Shown here one piece after another: positions 24,638 to 31,865 of a DNA stretch of 31,865 nt (positions within the stretch are counted from its first letter, which is position 1; each line of letters opens with the position of its first letter). Source of the stretch: a virus. A program made the position numbers and the translations under genes. Location: positions 1 through 31,865 of IMG/VR virus record IMGVR_UViG_3300025601_000070; one strand, written 5' to 3'. Below the pieces are notes generated by a model, which saw only the letters and a program-made list of their open reading frames with translations, searched no databases and was not told the DNA's origin.

Positions 24638-25762
24638 TTATTTTACTTCCTCTATTGTTACTTCTACTACAGGTTCAGGTGCTTGTTGTTCTATAGCATT
24701 ATCGTCCATAGTCTCTATATCTTCAATACTTATCTTTTCTTCTACTTTTCCGTATGTAGCCATAATCGTGTCAAGACAGCCTTCTTCATTTAGTTCCCAC
24801 GCTTTACGGAACATTTTAATTTCATTAGCACTGTCAGCTTCACCAAAGCGTAATCTATTACCATCTTTAACTAACAGTCCGGCTTTTTCAGCCATATCAA
24901 CTAGTCCACTGTACGGACTCATTCCTGTTGAGTATGGGATTTTAACTTGCACACCTTCAAACGGTTTAGCATATCTAGTCTTCATTACTTTACACCCAGC
25001 TCTAATACCCCTAACATCTGATATTTTATTACCGCCTTCATCTTCTTTAAGTTTAAGTTTCTTCATTGCAACAACAATACTTGATGCGTAAATAAAACCT
25101 TGTCCACCGGATATCTTATCATCTGGATCGAACATATCTTGACTTGCATAGGTATGGTTAGTACATACTATACCAATGTTAAGTGCACCAATCATATTAA
25201 CAGTATTACGTACCAGTGATGTTAGTGCCTTAGGTTTACGACCCATATCACCTTTCATATCACCAGCTTCAAATTGATTAACATCTGTAGGTGTTAGTAA
25301 CATACCTAGCGAATCGATAACAAATAATACCTTAGCTCTATTTTCGGCCGGCATGTCTCTATATTCTTTTACAAATTCAGAAATAGTTTTAGCTACGTCA
25401 TCGATCATGGCCATGTTCAATTTAAGTAGTTTCTCTTCTGTTGTGTCGACACCTAAGGCATGTAGCCATTTCTCATCGAGTGCATTCTCACTGTCAATTA
25501 AGATAACAAATATACCTTGTTCTTGTGCATTTTTAACAATGTTACCTGAACAGATGTAACTCTTACCTGCTCCGGACTCTCCAGCAAACACTGTTACTTT
25601 ACCTAGCGGGATGCCTTTAGTAAAGTCACCACTAATTAAATAGTTTAAGGCATAGTTTCCTGTTGAAACCCAATCTGTTGGGTCATTGAATCCTAAACTC
25701 ATTCCTGGAATGCTTTTAGTAATGCTTTTTCTAAATTTACTTGCGTCAAAGGGTCTGGCCAT
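24638..25762 (-). CDS. uvsX: UvsX recombinase (RecA family)
   Basis: A 374-residue RecA-like strand-exchange protein. Walker A GESGAGKS is at 61-68, the catalytic Glu region at IDSENALD (89-96), Walker B VLFVIDSLG at 145-153, and loop residues follow in the KGDMGRKPKAL segment. The last 40 residues are acidic, as in T4 UvsX. It has a good ribosome site (TAGGAG) overlapping the stop of the preceding radical SAM gene. Functions with UvsY, gp32 and UvsW in recombination-dependent replication. Confidence 0.95.
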   Translation of the reverse strand: MARPFDASKFRKSITKSIPGMSLGFNDPTDWVSTGNYALNYLISGDFTKGIPLGKVTVFAGESGAGKSYICSGNIVKNAQEQGIFVILIDSENALDEKWLHALGVDTTEEKLLKLNMAMIDDVAKTISEFVKEYRDMPAENRAKVLFVIDSLGMLLTPTDVNQFEAGDMKGDMGRKPKALTSLVRNTVNMIGALNIGIVCTNHTYASQDMFDPDDKISGGQGFIYASSIVVAMKKLKLKEDEGGNKISDVRGIRAGCKVMKTRYAKPFEGVQVKIPYSTGMSPYSGLVDMAEKAGLLVKDGNRLRFGEADSANEIKMFRKAWELNEEGCLDTIMATYGKVEEKISIEDIETMDDNAIEQQAPEPVVEVTIEEVK

Positions 25763-25763
25763 G

Positions 25764-26786
25764 CTATTCTCCTAAATTTATATCTGTGTAGTAGTCTTTA
25801 TAACTAATTTTTCGTACTTGATCTTGCTTAGTTATAAACTCTACTAGTTCGTTTGTATTATTATAACTTGATGCAACCGAAGGTGCAAGTTGTTTGAGTA
25901 ACAATATGTCCGATTTCTCAAACTTTTTCCGTGCCTGTTCGGTAAACTCATTTTCGTACTTTATATTCATTTGTTCAGGGTATTCAAGTACTCCGTAACT
26001 AAAAGGAATTCCTACTTGGTCTGCGTACAATAACATATTTGCTAAGTCGTTGATAGTATAAACGTTTAGCGTACTCCAAAAGCCGAGTTCTAAATTTTTA
26101 TGTTTGTCTGCTAAGTGTTTATACTTTCTAACAACCTGGTCCCATTTCCCCCACTTAATCGGAAAACGAGCATACTCGTGTACTTGTTTAGTGCCATCAA
26201 AACTCAATGTTACTATAACTTTTATCTTACGTTCTAGTAGTTGTTCTATCTGTTTAATTACTGTTGTGCCGTTGGTATTAATTCTAACTATCTTAACATT
26301 TTGTGGTAAATTGTCTAACAGTCGAGCATAGTTCTTACTATAGCTAGGTTCTCCACCGTTAATATCTAATTCAACAATACGATCTTTAGGCAGCCGGTCA
26401 AATGCTGTTACATTTTCTAACTTAATAACGTTCTTTTCTAAACTTCCGATAGTTGTTGACAGTCCGGCATAGCAAAACTGGCATGCTGAGTTGCATACGT
26501 TGTCTAAGACGCCACCTATAATGAGATAATCATCTTTAAATGTCTTTAACAACTTGTCTCTACGTATGCTATCGATTCGAATACTGGAGCCTGATGCCAG
26601 CTCGGTTGTTTGACAACGCCGGCATTCTGTAGGCCAGTCTTCATTTTCTTTTATCTCTTTTGCCCAGTCACTGCTTTCCATTTCTTCGTAAGAAGTAAAC
26701 CTAGGAGCATTGACCATATGGCCGCAACGACTAACTGTACTATCTTCATTTAATCGAGCAAAGTGATCAAGGCGTGGGCAAAACAT
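25764..26786 (-). CDS. Radical SAM protein with N-terminal auxiliary cysteines, 2 of 3
   Basis: A 340-residue protein. The radical SAM motif is C98-x3-C102-x2-C105 (VCNSACQFCYAG), with the DINGGEPSYS motif after it. N-terminal cysteines C3, C21, C55 and C58 (FCPRL, RCGH, ECRRC) form a SPASM/twitch-like set placed before the barrel. It overlaps the sulfotransferase-like gene upstream by 20 bases and abuts uvsX downstream. Confidence 0.87.
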   Translation of the reverse strand: MFCPRLDHFARLNEDSTVSRCGHMVNAPRFTSYEEMESSDWAKEIKENEDWPTECRRCQTTELASGSSIRIDSIRRDKLLKTFKDDYLIIGGVLDNVCNSACQFCYAGLSTTIGSLEKNVIKLENVTAFDRLPKDRIVELDINGGEPSYSKNYARLLDNLPQNVKIVRINTNGTTVIKQIEQLLERKIKVIVTLSFDGTKQVHEYARFPIKWGKWDQVVRKYKHLADKHKNLELGFWSTLNVYTINDLANMLLYADQVGIPFSYGVLEYPEQMNIKYENEFTEQARKKFEKSDILLLKQLAPSVASSYNNTNELVEFITKQDQVRKISYKDYYTDINLGE

Positions 26787-27405
26787 GTGTTACCTCCGCT
26801 AGTTTTTGTGATTTACCAATGACTGTAGCATACGCCAATGGGGCTTGTGTCAGTAGATGTGTCATTATTTGATTAGGTGACCAGCTCTGCCCAGTTAAGT
26901 CGTTAACTAGCAAATTATCTAATATCATATACATCTCTAAATTCGGGCTCGTTGGGGATTCTACATTTGATTTTTTAGGTATAGCTACACGTCCAGACGT
27001 ATAGTAACTTAACATCTGTATATTATGTATATGTATCTTAGCATCTGGGGACATATACCTCATAAGATTAATTAACCAACAAAATTGAGGGAGTATATGG
27101 CGATCAAAGATATAACCTTGTTCTCCTAAGTACAAAAGAGTCTGATAATCTAATTTAGGATTTTCGTAAATATATGTCTGAAATCCGCTACGATATCTTT
27201 CTTCTGGATCACGTAAAAATACATCTATATCAGTAAGTTTCTTAATCTGCTCATTGAAAATTAATTTATAATTGTTTTCTTTCTGAATGTTATATATTGA
27301 AGAACTTCCGTTCTTAAATATTGGATATATGTATTTGTTCTGATTAGGAAAGTATACAATTTCTACTTTATTCGGAAATAGTATATCATCTAACTTTGTA
27401 AACAT
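26767..27405 (-). CDS. Sulfotransferase-like protein
   Basis: A 212-residue protein. FKNGSSSI (30-37) matches the 5'-phosphosulfate loop (PKxGSTS) of PAPS-dependent sulfotransferases, and VFLRDPEERYRSGF (62-75) matches the 3'-phosphate-binding RDPxxRxxSG motif; spacing is as in the Sulfotransfer_2 family. Somewhat short for the family. It sits between two radical SAM genes, overlapping both, which suggests a common product or target. PAPS would have to come from the host. Confidence 0.65.
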   Translation of the reverse strand: MFTKLDDILFPNKVEIVYFPNQNKYIYPIFKNGSSSIYNIQKENNYKLIFNEQIKKLTDIDVFLRDPEERYRSGFQTYIYENPKLDYQTLLYLGEQGYIFDRHILPQFCWLINLMRYMSPDAKIHIHNIQMLSYYTSGRVAIPKKSNVESPTSPNLEMYMILDNLLVNDLTGQSWSPNQIMTHLLTQAPLAYATVIGKSQKLAEVTHVLPTP

Positions 27406-28544
27406 TTATACATCTCCGGAAATATTTTTGTACTATCTATCCCTCTGCGTGTGTCTAATTTAGACAACTTATTTTTTAATGTTCTTGGATCTTTAATCAT
27501 TGGTTGTGTTAGGTGTGTTAACATATTACGATAACTATCTTCTATTAAGAAACCTGGTTCTTTTTTAATTCTATTGTTAAGCTCTATCATTAATTCATCT
27601 ATTATATTGTCTGGTAAATGTCTAACGTCCTGCCAGGTAGGTAGAGTTAATGGACCTACTATAAAACTGTTATTATGGTAACCTAGCCCTTTAAGGTAAT
27701 CAACAGTGTCAAATATAGATCTAAAATTCATAGCATACCATAACATATTAAAACTTACCTTGTGTCCTTTATCTGTTATACGTAATAAGTTTTCATTGAA
27801 GTCTTCCCATACACCACCATATCTAATGTATTCAAACTGATCTTCTATAGTATCTAAACTAACTGTCCAGTGTACATTTTTAAACTCCATAATTTTGTCA
27901 AATACCTTTGTACCTGTTTTACTTAGATTAGTGTTCACTCTTATGTTTACATCAGGATTCTTTTCTTGGAGTATTTCTAATAACTCTAAATTCTCTTTCA
28001 TTAATAACGGCTCCCCACCTGCTAGATAGACATGTTTAAGTTGGTGGGCATTATCAAATACTAATTGTTTAAGTTCTTCTACACGTTCAGGTGTAGGCTC
28101 TTGAACTTGTATTTTTAATTCAGTTGCCCATTTACTAGAGTATTCAGGACCGCAATATACACAAGCATGATTACATACGTTTGACCAACGTATATCTATC
28201 TTGTGTAACTTAAAATTGTCAACTTGATCATATAATGTATTGTCTACAGTTTTTAATTCTTTAAGATAAAAGATACGATCACTAATCATGTCATACCCTT
28301 TCTTTTCTCCTTCGAGATCATAACATACATTACACCCTATACCCCCTTTGTGATCAAGCATGTTCTGTTTAGTTGTTGTGTTCTCTTTCAATATATCGTG
28401 TATCGAATTATCTTTTAAATTGCCAATAGGTCGTTGACTACGTATACAGTTTAATACATCACCGTTTGAATTATACATAAAGCCTGTCCAGGGTATAGGA
28501 CAAAACTTTTTGTTGGTTAAATATTCTTTAGCTTTCAAACCCAT
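27390..28544 (-). CDS. Radical SAM protein with N-terminal auxiliary cysteines, 3 of 3
   Basis: A 384-residue protein. The radical SAM motif is C124-x3-C128-x2-C131 (VCNHACVYCGPE), and YLAGGEPLLM carries the GGEP motif. C15, C33, C71 and C74 (FCPIPW, NCIRS, CNVC) form the same N-terminal auxiliary set as in copy 2; FCPxPW plus G-D-V-x-x-C is the SPASM-like signature. It overlaps the SDR gene upstream by 17 bases and the sulfotransferase-like gene by 16. Confidence 0.88.
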   Translation of the reverse strand: MGLKAKEYLTNKKFCPIPWTGFMYNSNGDVLNCIRSQRPIGNLKDNSIHDILKENTTTKQNMLDHKGGIGCNVCYDLEGEKKGYDMISDRIFYLKELKTVDNTLYDQVDNFKLHKIDIRWSNVCNHACVYCGPEYSSKWATELKIQVQEPTPERVEELKQLVFDNAHQLKHVYLAGGEPLLMKENLELLEILQEKNPDVNIRVNTNLSKTGTKVFDKIMEFKNVHWTVSLDTIEDQFEYIRYGGVWEDFNENLLRITDKGHKVSFNMLWYAMNFRSIFDTVDYLKGLGYHNNSFIVGPLTLPTWQDVRHLPDNIIDELMIELNNRIKKEPGFLIEDSYRNMLTHLTQPMIKDPRTLKNKLSKLDTRRGIDSTKIFPEMYKCLQS

Positions 28545-29070
28545 CCTCTGCTATTTGACCTATGCCGATCTCATATATTTGAGTTTTTCCGGTATGCTCT
28601 AAGATATTAACCAACGTTTCTGCCCATTCATCTACATCAACACCATTATGGGAGGTTGCTGTTTTAATCATGCCAGGTTTAACTAAACAAACTCTTGGCC
28701 AGGTATTATTTGTTAACATTTGTCGATGTGTTTCTTCTATTGCTAGTTTTTGTATTCTATATATCTGATAATCTATATTCTGAGCACCTAAATTTGATGT
28801 CATCATGCTACTGATATTAATTATTATGTGATCTTTAAGATTTTTCCAGCGTCTATATACTTCCCACGCCAGTTCTGTTTGAGAATAACCCGCTTGTGCG
28901 TTATTGATAAACATATCACAAGGTTCTATTTTGTCTGCTAGCTTATCAGTATTTTTAATATTATCGCCGTAACGTTTACTGAGACCTACAATCTCATGTC
29001 CGCGATTTTCGTATTGTTTTGCTAGTGATTGGCCTATGCCTGCACTATGTCCTGTGATTGCTATCTTCAT
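28528..29070 (-). CDS. Short-chain dehydrogenase/reductase (SDR)
   Basis: A 180-residue Rossmann oxidoreductase, shorter than classical SDRs (about 250). The cofactor loop TGHSAGIG is at 6-13, NNAQ at 56-59, the catalytic Ser at 87/88 (INISS) and the Y104-x3-K108 pair completes the active site. NAD(P) use is expected; substrate unknown. It starts after a stable hairpin (29079-29109) behind gp32 and overlaps a radical SAM gene, so it belongs to that cassette. Confidence 0.87.
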   Translation of the reverse strand: MKIAITGHSAGIGQSLAKQYENRGHEIVGLSKRYGDNIKNTDKLADKIEPCDMFINNAQAGYSQTELAWEVYRRWKNLKDHIIINISSMMTSNLGAQNIDYQIYRIQKLAIEETHRQMLTNNTWPRVCLVKPGMIKTATSHNGVDVDEWAETLVNILEHTGKTQIYEIGIGQIAEDGFES

Positions 29071-29078
29071 ATCAGTAG

Positions 29079-29109
29079 TTATCAGAGCGATGTTACCACC
29101 GCCCGATAA
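29079..29109 (-). other. Stable hairpin with GNRA-type loop downstream of gp32
   Basis: On the minus strand TTATC-GGGCGGTG pairs with CATCGCTC-T-GATAA (two G-U pairs, one bulged T) around a GTAA tetraloop. It lies nine bases after the 5' neighbour's intergenic start and nine bases before the SDR ATG. No T-run follows, so it is more likely an mRNA processing or stability element than a terminator. Confidence 0.6.
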
Positions 29110-29118
29110 TCTAATCTA

Positions 29119-30126
29119 TTAAGATGCCTGTCTTGAACGGATCATTGCAAGTATATCTTCTGCTTTTGATCCTGTTGCTTTTGGTGCCGCCTCAGCTGGT
29201 GCTACTACTGGAGCAGGTGTTGCTACTGCTTCAGTTACTGGTGCTACTACTGGTGCTACTGGTGCAGGTGTTGCTACTGCTTCAGTCGTTGCTTTTGGTG
29301 TGCTAAATGCTTCTGATGACCCTGTTGAAGCTGGAGCATTCATACCGTATGGACGGAAATATGCACTCCATTTCTCTGCATCATATGGTCTACCGTCTAC
29401 TGATGCTTCAAACATTTCTTTCATAACTCTATGTTCAACTTCGCTTGGTTTCTTAGGAAGATAGTCATTTAAGTTATGTAAGCCATGTGTTTCAATAGCC
29501 GCTTGTTCTACTTCTGTTAGTGCAGTTTCTTTACGTGCCCATGTTGATGTAGTGTAATCAGCATATCCACCTTTTTGTGTTTTAACAACACGGAAATCAA
29601 TACCACGTAAGTAGTCTGTTGGTAATTCTTCCATTTCTGGATCCATTAATGCGGTTTTAATAATATTAAAAATCTGTGGACTCATAACAAATCTACGGAT
29701 TGGATTTTCAGGTGTGTTATCATCTGCTAATGTATTTTCTCTTACAAAGCCTTGGAAAATATAAGATCTTTTCTTCCAGTACTTGCGTCCCATTTCTTCT
29801 AGTGAACTGTCCTTAAACCATGTTCTTACTTCTGCTAGAATTGGACAAGATTCTCCCCACATTTCTATACATGGAATTTGTACTTGAACTTGTTTAGTAT
29901 CCATTTCACCTTTGATACCATTGAATGGTAAGCGGATCATGTTACGTTCTACCCAAAAGAATGAATTAGTTGGGTCTGAGTCAGGTAAAAAGCGTAAGGT
30001 TGATGTTGCTCCTTCTGCGATATTCCAGTGTGGATAGATAGCGTTGTCGCCGCCACCGTGTGAGTTTGATGATGTTCTTGATTCTGCTTGTGTTAACTTA
30101 GCTCGAATTTCTGCTAAAGATGCCAT
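29119..30126 (-). CDS. 32: Single-stranded DNA-binding protein, gp32
   Basis: A 335-residue gp32-type protein that coats ssDNA for replication and recombination. The LAST-like basic N-terminus, the core with FFWVERNMIRLPF (56-68) and the basic KYWKKRSYIFQGFV (115-128) are typical of marine T4-like gp32. Only two cysteines (C86, C94) remain where T4 gp32 has its H-C-C-C zinc site, so zinc binding is doubtful. The C-terminal 60 residues are an Ala/Pro/Val linker with a 17-residue tandem repeat and a short helical end (AEDILAMIRSRQ), not the acidic tail of T4. AAGGAG (30135-30140) precedes the ATG, and a sigma70-type promoter lies at 30191-30219. Confidence 0.93.
   Translation of the reverse strand: MASLAEIRAKLTQAESRTSSNSHGGGDNAIYPHWNIAEGATSTLRFLPDSDPTNSFFWVERNMIRLPFNGIKGEMDTKQVQVQIPCIEMWGESCPILAEVRTWFKDSSLEEMGRKYWKKRSYIFQGFVRENTLADDNTPENPIRRFVMSPQIFNIIKTALMDPEMEELPTDYLRGIDFRVVKTQKGGYADYTTSTWARKETALTEVEQAAIETHGLHNLNDYLPKKPSEVEHRVMKEMFEASVDGRPYDAEKWSAYFRPYGMNAPASTGSSEAFSTPKATTEAVATPAPVAPVVAPVTEAVATPAPVVAPAEAAPKATGSKAEDILAMIRSRQAS
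29213..29286 (-). repeat. 51-base tandem repeat in the gp32 linker
   Basis: A 23-base sequence (gcaggtgttgctactgcttc, then agt) occurs at 29213-29235 and again at 29264-29286, a 51-base period. In protein it gives two copies of TEAVATPAPV in the linker. Confidence 0.85.
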
Positions 30127-30190
30127 GTGTGTTTCTCCTTAATGTGCCTAGTTTTTAGTTTTTAATGTGTATTAATCATACAACAGTTAC

Positions 30191-30219
30191 ATTATATGAT
30201 ACTTTATTTAGCATTGCAA
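30191..30219 (-). promoter_or_regulatory. Sigma70-type promoter of gp32 (TTGCAA-N17-TATAAT)
   Basis: Minus-strand TTGCAA (30214-30219), 17 bases, TATAAT (30191-30196), with a leader of about 60 bases to the ATG. Unlike the promoters at 8789-13476 it leaves a normal leader with a ribosome site. Confidence 0.75.
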
Positions 30220-30227
30220 TGGTTATA

Positions 30228-30244
30228 TTGGTATATTTTACCAA
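30228..30244. other. Short inverted repeat upstream of gp32 promoter
   Basis: TTGGTA (30228-30233) and TACCAA (30239-30244) are separated by five bases, eight bases upstream of the -35 box. Placement suits an activator or repressor site; no protein is known to me. Confidence 0.3.
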
Positions 30245-30250
30245 AGTCGT

Positions 30251-30286
30251 AAAAAAAGAGTATAACTTATCTACAGTATACTCTTT
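30251..30286 (-). terminator. Rho-independent terminator
   Basis: On the minus strand AAAGAGTATA (30286-30277) pairs with TATACTCTTT (30264-30255) over a 12-base loop, followed by a run of T (30257-30251). It ends transcription from the partial gene at the right edge and isolates the gp32 promoter. Confidence 0.85.
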
Positions 30287-30309
30287 CTCTACAGTTCTTT
30301 TTTAAGGAA

Positions 30310-31865
30310 CTATCTAGCCAACCTCAATATTGCTTTTAATTCATCTTCTTGCACTTTGTATGTTTTACCGTCTACTTCAAATTCTTTTTCACCTGCGGAT
30401 CTTGCTTGGGCTAATTTTTCAGTAAAGTCGTTTCCTTCTTCAATGCCTGCCGCTTTAAGGAATCGTTCTCTATCAAAGCGTGGATTTTGTTTAGCAAACA
30501 TGTCAGCATGATGATTTGCTAACTCTTTTTTCTTTGCTTGATCTGGATTTGCTTTTAATAAGTCAGCTACCATTTGGAAGTCTTTACGTGTTGGCCCTTC
30601 ATATACTTCTTGATCTTTATCCTCTGATGCTATTGCTGATGCCCGATCACCTGGTCGCTCATTAAAAACTTTCATTTTTATATATGCTGGCTTAGTCTGG
30701 TCCTGTCTTAGTCCAGGTGTTTTAATTTCTTCCCAGTCTGACTTTTTGTCACCATATTTTTCTTCAAACTCTTTGTCTGATAAGTCGGTTAAGTCCATAT
30801 GCAGGTCTTTCATTTTACCTTCGTCTAACTCCTGATCAGTGTCTGAATTACAGTCCGGACAAGCATGTGTAGCACCGTCAGGAGTTTCCCATGAGCCTTT
30901 TCCGTCACAAGTTTCGCATTTTTCTTCTGCTTCATTGACACATATGCAATCGTCGTGATCACAATCTGGGCAAACATTGCCTTCTGGGTTAGCAATACTT
31001 TCTGCCCAATCGTTAAATTCTGTAATTTCTTTCATAACTGAGTTCCTTGATTCAAGTTTATTTAGCACCGGAATAGCTTCTTCTATTCTAGTGTCTAGCA
31101 ATGTTTCTGTAAACATATCACGTAGTTTATCGGTAATTTCTTCATGTGACTCATTTTTAGTAGGGTCAAATGCGTCAACTTGTTCTTTATATCCTCTACG
31201 ACCTATCATTCTTTTTACTTTCTTTTTAAGATCAGCATAATGTCTTACACCTGCTTCACGCATCATAGCTGTGCCTTCATCTGTAAAATCTTTTCCTCTA
31301 CTTGCTCTCACAAAGTTAGCTAGTACACCAATATCTGATACTAGTTCGCAAATATATTGACCAAACTCATCATGCGGTGTTCCGCCCTCACTTATGTGTC
31401 TTGCCATAGCACGCCCAGCAAACAATTTAGTAAAAGGTAGTTTAAAACGTTCGCCTGCTTTATTTTCAACATATAGAGCTTGTATATTTCTATAACGCTG
31501 ATCACCTTGTTCTTCATCAATTGGTTTTGAATGTATTATCTTAAGTCTAGCTTCTTTAGTAGGCTTAGTATAACTTGTATTTTTATAACCGTAGTATTTA
31601 GATTCTTCTACTTGGCTTCTTGTTTGCATTGCGTATTTTAGTTTATTCATATTTTTTAAGTCAAACCCTAGCATATTGCGTCTGGCAAAGTGTCTTAGTT
31701 GATAAAGGAAATCATACCATTCAGATTTGTGGTTTACCTCCATACCTTTGCCAAGCGAATCACCGTAAAATACTTCTAAACTACCGTTGCTGGTAATAGT
31801 AACTACAACAGTACCGTAGTTAGTATCATCAGCAGTGTAGTCAAAGCTAAACAGTTCTGCTTCTT
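30310..31865 (-). CDS. Conserved T4-like marine phage protein with zinc-knuckle region, N-terminus cut by window edge
   Basis: The frame stays open past the first visible ATG (31743) to the right edge, adding at least 40 codons, so the start lies outside the window. The KSEWYDFLYQLRHFARRN stretch and the following FDLKNMNK resemble large, unannotated proteins of T4-like cyanophages. A middle region has clustered cysteines: CPDCDHDDCIC, CETCDGKG (a single DnaJ-type CxxCxGxG) and CPDC, likely two zinc knuckles. The rest is charged and helical. Function unknown; a virion-associated or assembly role is possible. A terminator follows the stop. Confidence 0.65.
   Translation of the reverse strand, partial: EAELFSFDYTADDTNYGTVVVTITSNGSLEVFYGDSLGKGMEVNHKSEWYDFLYQLRHFARRNMLGFDLKNMNKLKYAMQTRSQVEESKYYGYKNTSYTKPTKEARLKIIHSKPIDEEQGDQRYRNIQALYVENKAGERFKLPFTKLFAGRAMARHISEGGTPHDEFGQYICELVSDIGVLANFVRASRGKDFTDEGTAMMREAGVRHYADLKKKVKRMIGRRGYKEQVDAFDPTKNESHEEITDKLRDMFTETLLDTRIEEAIPVLNKLESRNSVMKEITEFNDWAESIANPEGNVCPDCDHDDCICVNEAEEKCETCDGKGSWETPDGATHACPDCNSDTDQELDEGKMKDLHMDLTDLSDKEFEEKYGDKKSDWEEIKTPGLRQDQTKPAYIKMKVFNERPGDRASAIASEDKDQEVYEGPTRKDFQMVADLLKANPDQAKKKELANHHADMFAKQNPRFDRERFLKAAGIEEGNDFTEKLAQARSAGEKEFEVDGKTYKVQEDELKAILRLAR

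Noticed and set aside
24624-25091. 155-codon + strand open frame, Ser/Leu-rich
   Set aside because: Fully antisense to uvsX and without a ribosome site or known motif.
29124-29306. Open frame on the + strand giving a Leu/Val-rich peptide
   Set aside because: It is the antisense of the Ala/Pro/Val repeat of gp32; low-complexity codons open the opposite frame.
1-31865. tRNA genes, CRISPR arrays, integrase, attachment sites or insertion sequences
   Set aside because: Gaps between genes are short (largest 183 bases, 30127-30309) and show no cloverleaf, spaced repeats or terminal inverted repeats.

Overview
The window looks like part of the genome of a T4-like marine myovirus, related to the cyanophage/pelagiphage type. 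It carries recognisable T4 replication and recombination genes: gp41 helicase, gp61 primase, UvsW, UvsX, a UvsY candidate and gp32. The DNA is AT-rich, most genes overlap by a few bases, and T4-type late promoter boxes (xATAAATA) stand before several genes. I see no integrase, tRNA, CRISPR array or insertion sequence. The host cannot be read from the sequence. AT-richness and gene content suggest a marine alphaproteobacterium or a similar bacterium, but this is inference.

Layout (most genes on the minus strand, so transcription runs right to left). 30310-31865: an edge-truncated protein with zinc-knuckle cysteines, followed by a terminator. 21895-30126: a recombination operon starting with gp32 under a sigma70-type promoter. 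It interleaves SDR, radical SAM, sulfotransferase-like, radical SAM, UvsX, an acidic small protein, a third radical SAM, UvsY-like and a methyltransferase. 13502-21870: a glycan-modification island with three GT-A-type glycosyltransferases, four paralogous GT-B-like proteins, an FkbM methyltransferase, a fucosyltransferase-like protein and a virion protein, on both strands and with late boxes. 5567-13441: an early replication/accessory block. It holds a small acidic protein, an AAA+ ATPase, a complete molybdopterin oxidoreductase, UvsW, an unknown protein, a gp62-like candidate, a zinc-finger protein, a miniature protein with the catalytic motifs of bacterial Pol III alpha (DnaE), and a second fucosyltransferase-like protein. 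1-5592: a conserved + strand gene, a virion protein, an SGNH hydrolase, primase, helicase, two small unknowns and an edge-truncated nucleotidyltransferase-like protein.

How they may work together. UvsX/UvsY/gp32/UvsW/gp41/gp61 form the T4-style recombination-dependent replication machinery. The glycosyltransferases, methyltransferases, SGNH hydrolase and possibly the sulfotransferase are best read as glycan or surface modification. The most surprising items are the full-length molybdoenzyme gene inside the replication block, driven by a perfect-consensus sigma70 promoter abutting its ATG; the 195-residue DnaE-like protein; the three radical SAM proteins woven into the recombination operon; and promoters, early and late, placed so close to start codons that leaderless mRNAs are predicted.
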